This document shows positions 33,918 through 43,436 of a stretch of DNA of 45,997 nucleotides, piece by piece. Source of the stretch: Sphingobacteriia bacterium (lineage in GTDB: Bacteria > Bacteroidota > Bacteroidia > Bacteroidales > UBA7960). Where the stretch lies: contig JAABSE010000024.1 in the NCBI GenBank assembly GCA_011390575.1, positions 1 through 45,997 on the forward strand, written 5' to 3'. A model generated the notes under the pieces. That model saw only the letters and a list, made by a program, of their open reading frames with translations. It did not search any database and was not told where the DNA came from. How positions within the stretch are numbered: position 1 is the stretch's first letter; each line of letters begins with the position of its first letter. Position numbers and translations under genes: made by a program.

Positions 33918-35087
33918 TTATTCAAGTTCGTCGAATTTGTCTTTGTTGTTTTGAGAAGCAATGTGTTCGTCAATCTTGCTGTTAAGAATATCAAAAGCCT
34001 GTTGCAGTTTTGCGTAAAGCTTTTCTCTTTCGGTACTGCGCATTTTGCGCCCTTTGAACTCTCCCTGCACCTTGATAAGGAAGGCTTTTGCCTTTCTATA
34101 CTCCATGGTGGACCGGGCCAGAAGAAACGCCTCTTCTACCATGGGTTTGAGGTAACGGTAGTTTTCGTCGGCTTTTTCTTCAAACTGAGCCTGGTCGACG
34201 TTTTGTTCCTTTTTGAGTCGTTGAAACAATTCCTGCAATTGCCCATAAAGGGATTGACGAACCTCCTTTTCGAGCTTGCGATTTCGGAATTCCTGCTGGA
34301 TAGCCAGCAAAAGCTCCCATTTTTCACTGAAAACATCATTGTTGTCCAGTTCCAGGGCTGCCAGTTTGAGCTTTTCCCGTATCGCATCTGCATTCTCACG
34401 TGAGGCTTTTGCAAAGTTTTCCCATCTTTCTTCTTTGCGAATTTTCACCATCTCAAACCCTTCCTGCAGCTTATCCAGCAATCTTTTGCGATGCGTATGA
34501 ATCAAATGGGAATTGAGCACTTTATCTTTCGTTTCCAGCAACATCGACCAGGCTTTGTCCATGTCGGCAGTTTCACTTTGCGATACTACTATGGCCACCT
34601 CATCATCAAATTTGTCAAAATGCTGGGACGAAGACTTTTCCTGTTCCTTAAGGGCTGCGTCTCTGCGCTTTTTTGCCAGATCAAAAAGCTTTTGCAGGGT
34701 ATCGTACAACTGCTCGCGTTGTTCGGAAAGCAATTTTGTCCCTCTGAAATGCTGTTGTACCTCCAGCAGTTTATGCCAGATGGCATCATGATCTGTAAGA
34801 TTTTGCTGCGTAAAATCTATAGCTTCCACTATTTTTTCCCTGAGAAAAGAAAAGTTCCTGAGTGCCTCATTTTCAAATGCCTCCTGCTCTTGCTGCTGAA
34901 ATGCATTAACCTTTTCAAAAATTGCCCCTACTGCGTCCCTCAGGTTAGCCCTGTGCATAGAAACCAATTCAGCGGAAGAGATTTGTTTTTGAATTTCTAT
35001 TAACTCCTTTTTGACCTCCTTGTGGTTGGTTTTGTTGAGTTTGGAGGTTAGTTGTTTCAACCGGTTCTTGATAGGTTCGTAGGACAT
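33918..35087 (-). CDS. All-helical protein with five tandem repeats
   Basis: A 389-residue soluble protein, without signal or membrane segment, rich in Lys, Glu and Gln. I see about five copies of a helical unit of roughly 70-85 residues, each ending in a pattern like W..LL..Q..FR..KL....R..LY..LQ..F...KKR. Copies are near residues 28-66, 105-145, 180-220, 257-297 and 332-372. The layout recalls DUF349-type repeat proteins but I cannot confirm membership. It probably forms a long coiled-coil rod. It is divergent from the first histidine kinase gene, with 224 nt between them. Confidence 0.75.
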   Translation of the reverse strand: MSYEPIKNRLKQLTSKLNKTNHKEVKKELIEIQKQISSAELVSMHRANLRDAVGAIFEKVNAFQQQEQEAFENEALRNFSFLREKIVEAIDFTQQNLTDHDAIWHKLLEVQQHFRGTKLLSEQREQLYDTLQKLFDLAKKRRDAALKEQEKSSSQHFDKFDDEVAIVVSQSETADMDKAWSMLLETKDKVLNSHLIHTHRKRLLDKLQEGFEMVKIRKEERWENFAKASRENADAIREKLKLAALELDNNDVFSEKWELLLAIQQEFRNRKLEKEVRQSLYGQLQELFQRLKKEQNVDQAQFEEKADENYRYLKPMVEEAFLLARSTMEYRKAKAFLIKVQGEFKGRKMRSTEREKLYAKLQQAFDILNSKIDEHIASQNNKDKFDELE

Positions 35088-35311
35088 AATCTTTCCTTTT
35101 GCAAAATTTCACATCATGCTTCTCTGTGAATTGTATTTACAGGCAGTAACACCTTTAAACAACTCAGTTTCCGCTTCTGTCACGAAATTAGTTTAATTTT
35201 ACAAAATGGAAAAGCAAATATTGCTGCCACATAATTGTTATTGGAAGGGTAATGGTTTTACCAACAATCACGATGGTAGCAGAAACATCCCCAAATTGAC
35301 GAATACAGCAC

Positions 35312-38089
35312 ATGGAGAAGTCGGATAACCTGTTTATGCTTATGTTTAATCTTTCTCAGCTGCAAAGCAAAGAGAGGGTTATTAAATTATTCCTGGGAAA
35401 AATCAACAAAATTTTTCATCCTGCTGAATTCCGTTATTCTGAGCATCCCGCCAGCACCAGAACCGAGGAGATCACCATCAAGACTACCGAGACTGTTTAC
35501 GGATATCTTGAAACCGAACAACTTTCTTTTCTTACACGGGAAGAAAAGTCATTGCTGGCCCAAACCATACAGATGCTGGCTATGATTCTGGAAAACCTGG
35601 CATTAAACAAAAAGCTCAAGGAAGAGAGAGATGCTTTTGAAAATGTTGCCAACCAGAGGCTGGAGGAGCTGACCAAAACCGTCGTACATCTTGAAAAGGC
35701 GCGCAAAGAGTCCATTAATCTAATCAATAATCTCTCGGCTGAAATCAAAAAAAGAATCGCCATCGAAAAATCCCTGAGAGAGAGTGAAGAAAAATTCCGA
35801 AACCTGACAGAGAATACAACGGATGTTGTTTGGACAGCCGACTTAAACCTGAACACCACCTACATCAGCCCTGCCATTACAAATATTACAGGAGAAACGG
35901 TAGAAGAGCATCTATCCAGAAAAGCGGTTGAACGCTATCCGGCTGAAGATTTCAGGAAGATTACTTCTGAACTTGCCAAAGAAATTGCAAGAGACAATCA
36001 TCCGGGCATAGACAAAAACCGCACGCGTGTTATTGAGCTACAGCATTTAAAAGCAGATGGGAAGACCCGGGTATGGGTAGCCATGCATGCGTCATTTTTG
36101 CGTGATGCAGATGGAAAAATTTCCGGATTACAGGGTGTAACCCGGAATATTGAGAAACAAAAACGACTGGAAGCAGAACTTCGTCGTAGCGAAGCGCGCT
36201 ATAAATCCATTATTTCACTTTCCAACACAGGTGCGTGGGAGTATGACAGGGTGAAGGATATCCTCTGGTGCAGTCCGGAGTACTTTAAAATTTTAGGCCA
36301 CAATCCATCAGACTTTCCCTCGAATCTTTCCCAAAGCTGGTCTGAATTTCTGCATCCCGATGATAAAGAAAAAGCGCTTCATATTTTTTCGCATTACCTT
36401 GAAAAGGGTACCGAAGAAATGTATGAAAACCACTTCAGGATGCGCCATAAAAACGGACAATGGATATGGATTTGGTCAAGAGGACAAACCCTGAGAGATA
36501 AGAACAACCAGCTTACCGACATTACCGTGGGAACCCACATTGATATTACCGAACGGAAACTCTATGAGGAAACCATCAAAAAAAGCGAAGAGAAATACCG
36601 GTTGATTTTTGAACGATCACCCCTGGGGGTATTGTATTTTGACATCAACGGGGTAATTACTGATTGCAATCAACAGTTCGTTTCCATTATCGGCTCTTCC
36701 AAAGAAGCACTTTTAGACCTTCCCATGCTCAAATTGCCGGATCAGAACATTGTAAAAGCTGTAAGCAAAGCATTACTGGGGAAACCAACTTCTTATGAGG
36801 GTACCTACAAAAGTACCACGGCAGACAAAACCACGCCTATACGGTTGCTGTTCGCCCCTGTCATCAATTCCGCAGGCAAGGTAGAAGGGGGTATTGGGCT
36901 TGTGGAAGACAGAACCCTGCATATTCAGAGTGAAGAGCTTAAGAAACAGGCAGAAATAGCCAGAGAGTCCGTTAAGTTCAAACAAAATTTTCTGGCCAAT
37001 ATGAGCCATGAAATCCGAACTCCCCTCACCGGCGTGCTGGGGATGATCGAAATTCTGGAGCAGACAGAACTTTCCGAAAAACAACTTGAGTATATCAGTG
37101 TGCTCAAGAACTCGGGAGAAAGCCTGAGGGAAATCATCAACCAGGTGCTGGACTTTTCCAAAATTGAGGCCGGGAAGGTACAATTGAAATACAGCACTTT
37201 TGAATTCTCTTCGGTACTCAATAATGCCCATCACCTTTTCCGCAACATTTGCCAGAAAGATGTAAATTTCAATATCAGGCAAAGTCCTGGTATTCCACCC
37301 TTAATCAAAGCAGACAAAAACCGTATCACCCAGGTGATTCACAACCTGATTTCCAATGCAGTGAAGTTTACCGAACAGGGAACTATTTCATTGCATGCCA
37401 GTCTGCAGGAACATATCGCATCGAAAAACGAAATAATTATCCGAATCGAAATCTCTGATACCGGAATTGGAATCCCCAAAGCCAAGCTTAAAAAGCTCTT
37501 CACTCCTTTTTCGCAAATTGATGAGAAAGACACCCGGCTTCATGAAGGAACCGGTTTGGGGTTGTCCATTGCCAAAGAATTGATTACCATGCATGGAGGA
37601 AAAATTGGGGTGGAAAGTTCCTACAGAAAAGGAAGTACGTTCTGGTTTACATTTGTGGCAAAAACAGCCAAGACCCAAACCCCAAAAAAGACCCTGGAAG
37701 TCCCCGTCACAAGTACCCCAAAAGAGAACCTTCGCATTTTGCTGGCGGAAGACAAAATAGTAAACCAGAAAGTTATCAGCCTTATGCTCAAATCCATGGG
37801 GCATGAAGTCGCCATTGCCCAAAACGGAAAAGAATGTATTGAGATTTTCCAGCCGGACCTTTTTGATCTTATTCTCATGGATATTCAAATGCCGGTTATG
37901 GATGGGATAACTGCCACCAAAAAATTAAAAAAGAAATACAAATCGCCACCCCCGATCATAGGTTTGAGTGCCAATGCTTTCGAAGGAGACAAAGAAAAAT
38001 ATATTGCCCTGGGAATGGATGGATATATGACCAAACCGGTTAAAAAAACTGACTTTAACAACCTCATTCATAATATTTCCACCCTTTAA
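35312..38089 (+). CDS. Hybrid sensor histidine kinase/response regulator, PAS-rich
   Basis: A 925-residue signalling protein without clear membrane segments. Order: a small N-terminal GAF-like/helical region (about 1-150), three PAS domains (about 155-285, 290-415 and 420-540; FRMRHKNGQWIWIWSRGQ is a PAC-type stretch), HisKA with His566 (NMSHEIRTPLTG) and HATPase_c with N box NLISNAVKFTEQG, DTGIGI and GTGLGLSI. A C-terminal receiver has phospho-acceptor Asp857 in LMDIQMPVMDG and Lys in TKPVKK. No HPt domain or output domain is present, so phosphate must pass to another protein. It is followed by a paralogue. Confidence 0.93.
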   Translation: MEKSDNLFMLMFNLSQLQSKERVIKLFLGKINKIFHPAEFRYSEHPASTRTEEITIKTTETVYGYLETEQLSFLTREEKSLLAQTIQMLAMILENLALNKKLKEERDAFENVANQRLEELTKTVVHLEKARKESINLINNLSAEIKKRIAIEKSLRESEEKFRNLTENTTDVVWTADLNLNTTYISPAITNITGETVEEHLSRKAVERYPAEDFRKITSELAKEIARDNHPGIDKNRTRVIELQHLKADGKTRVWVAMHASFLRDADGKISGLQGVTRNIEKQKRLEAELRRSEARYKSIISLSNTGAWEYDRVKDILWCSPEYFKILGHNPSDFPSNLSQSWSEFLHPDDKEKALHIFSHYLEKGTEEMYENHFRMRHKNGQWIWIWSRGQTLRDKNNQLTDITVGTHIDITERKLYEETIKKSEEKYRLIFERSPLGVLYFDINGVITDCNQQFVSIIGSSKEALLDLPMLKLPDQNIVKAVSKALLGKPTSYEGTYKSTTADKTTPIRLLFAPVINSAGKVEGGIGLVEDRTLHIQSEELKKQAEIARESVKFKQNFLANMSHEIRTPLTGVLGMIEILEQTELSEKQLEYISVLKNSGESLREIINQVLDFSKIEAGKVQLKYSTFEFSSVLNNAHHLFRNICQKDVNFNIRQSPGIPPLIKADKNRITQVIHNLISNAVKFTEQGTISLHASLQEHIASKNEIIIRIEISDTGIGIPKAKLKKLFTPFSQIDEKDTRLHEGTGLGLSIAKELITMHGGKIGVESSYRKGSTFWFTFVAKTAKTQTPKKTLEVPVTSTPKENLRILLAEDKIVNQKVISLMLKSMGHEVAIAQNGKECIEIFQPDLFDLILMDIQMPVMDGITATKKLKKKYKSPPPIIGLSANAFEGDKEKYIALGMDGYMTKPVKKTDFNNLIHNISTL

Positions 38090-38629
38090 AGGCATCCATT
38101 GCAAAGACTGATTTTCATAAAAACAGCCATTTGCAACAAGCTTTTCACCTTCAACAGTCAAATTGTTAATAAGTTATACCCTACACCCACCACAATCAAA
38201 CGTTCCAAAATAATTGTTCGTAGGAAGAAAGGTCTGAGAAGGGAAATTGCTTTGCAGACAAACCAGGCGATTGGTCTGTAATACTCTTATTTTTCTTTAT
38301 TTTTGTATCTGTCAGAAAAAAGGATAATTCAATCGCTTCATGCAAATAAACCCCGTTATACCTGCTTTTGAAAAAAAGCAGAAAAAAGCTTGCAGTACAG
38401 CATATCACACCGATGCACTCCCCTTGGTTCGCATGGCCATTGCCCTTACCCCTGCACCTGCATATGATTTGGAGAAGATTAAAATCAAAATTCTTTTCAA
38501 CCCCAGCAAATCCAGGTATAAACAACAAAATACTGCATATTTTGCCGACAATAAAAATAATAAACAACTTCATAGCTTTATACAGTACATGCCATCGTTA
38601 TCATGTAAAATTGAGTACAAAGATTACCA
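38090..38629. other. 540-nt intergenic region between the paired hybrid kinases
   Basis: No credible gene. The short ORFs on both strands have low-quality composition. TATTTTTG at 38298-38305 matches a -7 box, and a TTG lies 24 nt upstream, a long spacing; if real, the transcript would have a leader of more than 300 nt. A CTGCTTT/AAAGCAG inverted repeat follows near 38360-38385. Confidence 0.4.
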
Positions 38630-41600
38630 ATGGAAAACAAAAGATATCAAAGTCTTCTAAAGATAGCTCCTTTTGGATATGCATATCACCGAATCATCCT
38701 GGATGAAAATGGGTGCCCGTCTGATTATGAGTTTCTGGAAGCCAACGCTGCTTTCGAAACGCTAACCGGTTTAAATGCCAATGATATCATTGGAAAAAAG
38801 ATTTCAGAAATTATTCCTGAAATATACGATAATGATTTTGACTGGATTGCTTTTTACGGAGATATAGCACTTAAGGGTGGCCAGGAAGAAATCGAACAGT
38901 ATTCCCAACCACTCAACAAATGGTTTAAAATTCAGATAACCTCAACAAAAAAGCACTATTTCTCCATCTTCTTCACCGATGTCTCTCACCATCATTATCT
39001 GATTGAGGCAGTGAAGGCATTGCATAAATATACTCCTGAAAACATCGATTACAGTGAGATAACCGAAAGCATGCGCAGGATATCAGGGGCCCGGTATGCT
39101 GTATTCAACCGTTTTGAGGAAGATGGCAAAGATTTTACCACCAAAGCCATTAGCGGTTTACAACCCAACATAGAAAAAGCAACGCAATTACTGGGTTTTG
39201 GTATTTCGGGCAGAAAATGGAAATACGACCCCGTAAGGGAAGAAAAAACGAGACAAAACAAAATCACTCACTTTGAACACCTGGAAGAGCTTACCGGCCA
39301 GGTCATACCCCGAAATCTGGTAAGACTGCTCGCGAATAAATTTCACATTTCGCGTACCATCCTGATAAAAATCACCAGGGATGGTTTGCCTGAAGGTGAT
39401 TTTACCCTGTTGTTTGCAGATACTCCGATATCAGAGAAATTGTCCATGGCTGAAAATTATGCGGATTCGGTTGGAATGCTGATGCACAGAATAACAGCCG
39501 AGAAGGGCATGAAAGCGCAAAAACAGGAACTGGAAAACTTTTTCTCTGTAAACCTTGACTTGCTGTGCATTGCTGATCAGCAAGGGAATTTCATTAAAGT
39601 AAACCGCGAATGGGAAAACCTGTTGGGATACCCGATAGAGATGCTTGAAAAAAGCAATTATCTTGATTTTGTGCATCCCGAAGATATAGATGCCACCAGG
39701 GAAGCAATGGCACAGCTGAGTTCTCAACACATTATCACAGGATTTACAAACCGCTACCGATGCCGGGATGGATCCTACCGCCATCTCGAATGGCGCACGC
39801 ACATTCATAACTCACATCAATATGCCTCGGCCAGGGATGTTACTGAACATATACAATCAGAAGAAAACATCAGGAAAAGTGAACAACGGATGCGTTCGCT
39901 GTTTGAACAAACCAATGATGCTGTTTTCATTATCGATCTTGACGGCAATTACCTTGAAACCAATAAGAGAGCTGCAGAGATGTTTGGATTCTCCCATGAA
40001 GAGATGCAAACGCTCTCTGTACAGGACCTTTCTTCTGAACCCGCCGAAAGTCAGTCGGTTGTAACAAAACTTCTCAGGGGAGAAAAGATACCGCCTTACA
40101 TCCGGCACTTTTTACGAAAAAACAAGACTGAATTTCCTGCCGAAATCAATGTCCAGCTGGTGTATGACAAAACCGGCGAACCGCTGTACATCCAAAGTGT
40201 AGTGAGAGATATTACCCATCGGTACCAGGAGCAGGAGTTTATGCGTGCCAGAGATGCCTTACTTCAAAAACTTTCTCTTCAGGTTCCAGGAGTGATTTTC
40301 CAGTTTCAGTTGTACAATGAAGGAAAATTTTTCTTCCCCTATGCTTCAGAAAGCTTAAAAGTAATATTTGAAATAGCCCGGGAAGATTTGAACCAAAACG
40401 CTGAAGTGTTGTTCTCTCGCGTGCATTCCCAGGACAAACGAATGGTTAGAGATTCTATCGTAGAGTCTTATCTCAGTCTCACCCAATGGACACTTGAATT
40501 TCGTATTGAGCTTCCCGGCAAGAGGACACGGTGGTTAAGCGGAACAGCTAACCCCGAAAAACAGGATGATGGAAGCGTTTTGTGGTATGGGTATATCTCC
40601 GATATTACTACACGCAAACAAGAGGAACAAAAACTGCAATACCTCAAAGAGCAGTTTGAACTGGCTGTAGATGGCAGTAATGACGGTATCTGGGACTGGA
40701 ACATCCGCACCAATGAACTGTTTCTTTCTCCAAGATGGAAAGAGATGCTCGGCTATACAGATGATGAACTGAAAAATGAATATAATTCTTTTGCTTCATT
40801 GATTCACCCTGATGATTACCAGCATGTATTACAGTATATCAATAGCTATTTTAAAGGTTCCGTCAATCACTATGAGATCGACTTCAGAATGCGCCATAAA
40901 AATGGATCTGTGCGATGGATTTCTGCCAGGGGTGCAGCGGTAAGAGATGAAAGCGGGAAACCCTACCGGATGGCAGGTTCGCATACCGACATAACAGAGC
41001 GTAAAACCGCAGAAGAAAACCTGCAACGGAGCGAAGAAAAATTCCGCAGCCTGGTAGAATCGCTCAACGACATCATTTATACTCTTGATGGTGATTTGCG
41101 TTACAGCGGGGTTTTTGGCCACTGGATCAATACCATAGGACTGACCGAAGAAACTTTCCTGGGAAAAACTGCTGCCGAAATATTTGGAAAGAAAAAGGCG
41201 GCAGAGCACAACAGGGCTGCGACAGAAGCCTTAAAAGGAAAAGTCATTACTTACGAATGGCAAATGCCCTTCGACAGAGAAATTGCTTATTACCAAACCA
41301 CCCTCTCCCCCATTTACAATAAAGAAGGTGTAGTAACCGGACTTTCGGGAGCGGGAAGAAATATCACCTCAACCAAAAGAGCGGCAGAGTTGGAAAAAGA
41401 AATGCAGCTCACCCGAAATACCGTGGAGTTCAAACAGAAGTTCCTGGCCAGCATGAGCCACGAAATTCGCACTCCGTTAACAGGAGTTTTGGGAGTTACG
41501 GAATTACTGGAAAACACCTCCCTGAATAAAACACAGGAAGAATATCTCGATATCCTGAAAAGCTCCTCTGAAAACCTCAGAAAAATCATCGACCAGGTAT

Positions 41601-42541
41601 TAGACTATTCAAGGATTGAGGCAGGAAAGGTACGGCTCCACATCCACGATTTTCCGGTAAGCGCCATCTGTTCATCCGCTGAAAATCTTTTCAGAAGCAT
41701 GTGCCGCAAACCGATTACTTTTCATTTCACTGTCGACCCTGCGTTGCCCGATGTAATAAAAGCAGATGAAAAGCGCATAACCCAGGTTATCAACAACATG
41801 CTGGCCAACGCCATCAAATATACGGAGCAGGGTTCCATTTCTCTTGACATACGGTTTCACTCAAGACTTGATGCTGAGGAATATTTCACCGAAGTAAGCA
41901 TCACCGATACAGGGGCGGGCATAGAAAAAAGCAAGTATAACAAGATCTTCAAACCTTTTTCCAATATTCACTCCATAGACAGCGCCAATTATGAAGGAGC
42001 GGGACTGGCTCTTTCCATCTGTAAAGAACTGGTAGAGTTGCACGGTGGCACCATCGGTTTCGATAGCCTGCCGGGCAAAGGGAGCCGGTTCTGGTTTACC
42101 TTTAAAACAAAAATTGCAGAAGATGCAACTGCAGCAGAAAATACATCCCCGGCTAATCTGCCTGCCAAACCCCTAAAAATTCTGGTAGCAGAAGATAAAA
42201 TCATGACCCAGAAAATTGTTAAAATCCTTCTGAGTAATATGGGCCATTCAGTATCTCTTGCCAATAACGGTAAAGAAGCTTTTGAACAGATTACCCCCGG
42301 CAAGTTTGACCTGGTCCTCATGGACATACAAATGCCTGTAATGGATGGGATTACTGCCACCCGGAAATTGCGGGAGAAATTCCCCTCTGGCCTGCCTCCC
42401 ATCGTAGGATTCAGTGCCAACAATTTTGAAGGTGACAGGGAAAAATATATGGAGGATGGACTCGATGAATTCCTATCTAAACCCTTGAAAAAAGAAAACT
42501 TTCAGCGCATTACGCAAATATTTTCGCTGAACAGAGAATAA
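38630..42541 (+). CDS. Hybrid sensor histidine kinase/response regulator, multi-PAS
   Basis: A 1303-residue soluble sensor kinase, paralogous to the preceding one. An N-terminal PAS (about 1-125) is followed by a GAF-like region (about 130-290), then at least four further PAS/PAC units up to about 920 (for example NFFSVNLDLLCIADQQG, MRSLFEQTNDAVFIIDLDG, AVDGSNDGIWDWNIRTN, FRSLVESLNDIIYTLDG by their first residues). HisKA has His944 (SMSHEIRTPLTG). HATPase_c has DTGAGI and GAGLALSI, a slight variant of GTGLGLSI. The receiver has Asp1232 in LMDIQMPVMDG. There is no membrane anchor or output domain. Tandem placement with a close paralogue suggests duplication and separate ligand sensing. Confidence 0.92.
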   Translation: MENKRYQSLLKIAPFGYAYHRIILDENGCPSDYEFLEANAAFETLTGLNANDIIGKKISEIIPEIYDNDFDWIAFYGDIALKGGQEEIEQYSQPLNKWFKIQITSTKKHYFSIFFTDVSHHHYLIEAVKALHKYTPENIDYSEITESMRRISGARYAVFNRFEEDGKDFTTKAISGLQPNIEKATQLLGFGISGRKWKYDPVREEKTRQNKITHFEHLEELTGQVIPRNLVRLLANKFHISRTILIKITRDGLPEGDFTLLFADTPISEKLSMAENYADSVGMLMHRITAEKGMKAQKQELENFFSVNLDLLCIADQQGNFIKVNREWENLLGYPIEMLEKSNYLDFVHPEDIDATREAMAQLSSQHIITGFTNRYRCRDGSYRHLEWRTHIHNSHQYASARDVTEHIQSEENIRKSEQRMRSLFEQTNDAVFIIDLDGNYLETNKRAAEMFGFSHEEMQTLSVQDLSSEPAESQSVVTKLLRGEKIPPYIRHFLRKNKTEFPAEINVQLVYDKTGEPLYIQSVVRDITHRYQEQEFMRARDALLQKLSLQVPGVIFQFQLYNEGKFFFPYASESLKVIFEIAREDLNQNAEVLFSRVHSQDKRMVRDSIVESYLSLTQWTLEFRIELPGKRTRWLSGTANPEKQDDGSVLWYGYISDITTRKQEEQKLQYLKEQFELAVDGSNDGIWDWNIRTNELFLSPRWKEMLGYTDDELKNEYNSFASLIHPDDYQHVLQYINSYFKGSVNHYEIDFRMRHKNGSVRWISARGAAVRDESGKPYRMAGSHTDITERKTAEENLQRSEEKFRSLVESLNDIIYTLDGDLRYSGVFGHWINTIGLTEETFLGKTAAEIFGKKKAAEHNRAATEALKGKVITYEWQMPFDREIAYYQTTLSPIYNKEGVVTGLSGAGRNITSTKRAAELEKEMQLTRNTVEFKQKFLASMSHEIRTPLTGVLGVTELLENTSLNKTQEEYLDILKSSSENLRKIIDQVLDYSRIEAGKVRLHIHDFPVSAICSSAENLFRSMCRKPITFHFTVDPALPDVIKADEKRITQVINNMLANAIKYTEQGSISLDIRFHSRLDAEEYFTEVSITDTGAGIEKSKYNKIFKPFSNIHSIDSANYEGAGLALSICKELVELHGGTIGFDSLPGKGSRFWFTFKTKIAEDATAAENTSPANLPAKPLKILVAEDKIMTQKIVKILLSNMGHSVSLANNGKEAFEQITPGKFDLVLMDIQMPVMDGITATRKLREKFPSGLPPIVGFSANNFEGDREKYMEDGLDEFLSKPLKKENFQRITQIFSLNRE

Positions 42542-42572
42542 GCCGTTTCGAAGAACTATGGGTGTTGAAAAT

Positions 42573-42602
42573 CAATCTTTTAAAAAATCATCAAAAAGAT
42601 TG
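42573..42602. other. AT-rich inverted repeat after the second kinase
   Basis: CAATCTTTT (42573-42581) / AAAAGATTG (42594-42602) with a 12-nt loop. Its right arm overlaps the TTG of the next promoter, so it may be an operator as well as a weak terminator. Confidence 0.35.
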
Positions 42603-42630
42603 ACCGGGACATAAATAACAACTACATTTG
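42600..42630 (+). promoter_or_regulatory. Promoter of the OMP-DUF169 pair
   Basis: TTG at 42600-42602, a 20-nt spacer and TACATTTG at 42623-42630 fit the Bacteroidota consensus. The start codon follows at 42657. Confidence 0.6.
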
Positions 42631-42656
42631 TTGAATAAACCCTAAAATCTTACGCC

Positions 42657-43397
42657 ATGAAACGTTTTTTACCAACGGTACTTCTGGTTGTATTCTCTTT
42701 CTCCTGTGCACTTTCTCAATGGAAGCTGGATATAGAGACAGGGCTGGCAGTCCAGGGATACAACGATGTGAGAATCCCCAACGATACAGGAACAGAATTT
42801 AACTTCAACGGCGACTTTGAGCTGCAAGGCCCGGTGATCCCCCTGCGGGTGCGCCTTACCTGGACCTTTGGAGAAAAGAACCACATTTCCGCTCTGTTTG
42901 CCCCCCTGGCCATCAATTATGAAGGTCCTGCACCCTTTGACATTCAGTTCCAGGACACTGAATTTGAGGAAGGAGAGTTTATCGATGGTTTCTACAAGTT
43001 CAACAGCTACCGCCTGGGCTACCGCCGCGATCTGATCGCAACTGAAAACTGGACTTTAGGTGTGGGTTTTACCGCCAAGATAAGAGATGCGAGGGTACAA
43101 CTCAGCACTGAAGGCAAAAGTGACAAAAAAGACGATTTGGGCTTTGTACCGCTCCTGAACCTGCATGCCGCATATCACTGGGAATTCTTTACCCTGTACC
43201 TGGATGGCGATGGTCTGGCAGGCGGCCCCGGCAGAGCGTTCGACATTTTCCTTGGCGGCAAAGCCCCTCTTCTCCACAACAAACTGCATATCAAAGGAGG
43301 CTATCGTTTTCTGGAAGGGGGCGCCAATGTAAGTGAAGTGTATAATTTTACCCTGGTGAATTTTGCTGTGCTGGGAGTTTTATGGCAAATCAACTGA
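42657..43397 (+). CDS. Hypothetical outer-membrane beta-barrel protein
   Basis: A 246-residue exported protein. A cleavable signal (about 1-20, ending ALSQ) is followed by alternating hydrophobic strands with frequent Tyr, Phe and Gly (VRLTWTFGEKNHISALFAP, YRLGYRRDLI, LGVGFTAKIRDARV, LNLHAAYHWEF, LHIKGGYRFLEGG by core pattern). Its end, AVLGVLWQIN, fits a barrel closing strand. The strand count suggests a small barrel of about 8-10 strands. The function is unknown. It is 39 nt upstream of the DUF169 gene and probably co-transcribed with it. Confidence 0.75.
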   Translation: MKRFLPTVLLVVFSFSCALSQWKLDIETGLAVQGYNDVRIPNDTGTEFNFNGDFELQGPVIPLRVRLTWTFGEKNHISALFAPLAINYEGPAPFDIQFQDTEFEEGEFIDGFYKFNSYRLGYRRDLIATENWTLGVGFTAKIRDARVQLSTEGKSDKKDDLGFVPLLNLHAAYHWEFFTLYLDGDGLAGGPGRAFDIFLGGKAPLLHNKLHIKGGYRFLEGGANVSEVYNFTLVNFAVLGVLWQIN

Positions 43398-43436
43398 CAT
43401 AGAAATAGTACAATCCAACCCTAAAGAAAAAAGCCT

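Noticed and set aside
35235-35267. ATTGTT/AACAAT with GGTAA/TTACC nested inverted repeat before the first kinase
   Set aside because: The arms are short and interrupted; I could not tell it from chance in AT-rich sequence.
38340-38660. A 106-codon open frame upstream of the second kinase
   Set aside because: It overlaps the kinase start in another frame, has no recognisable composition and no promoter or conserved motif.
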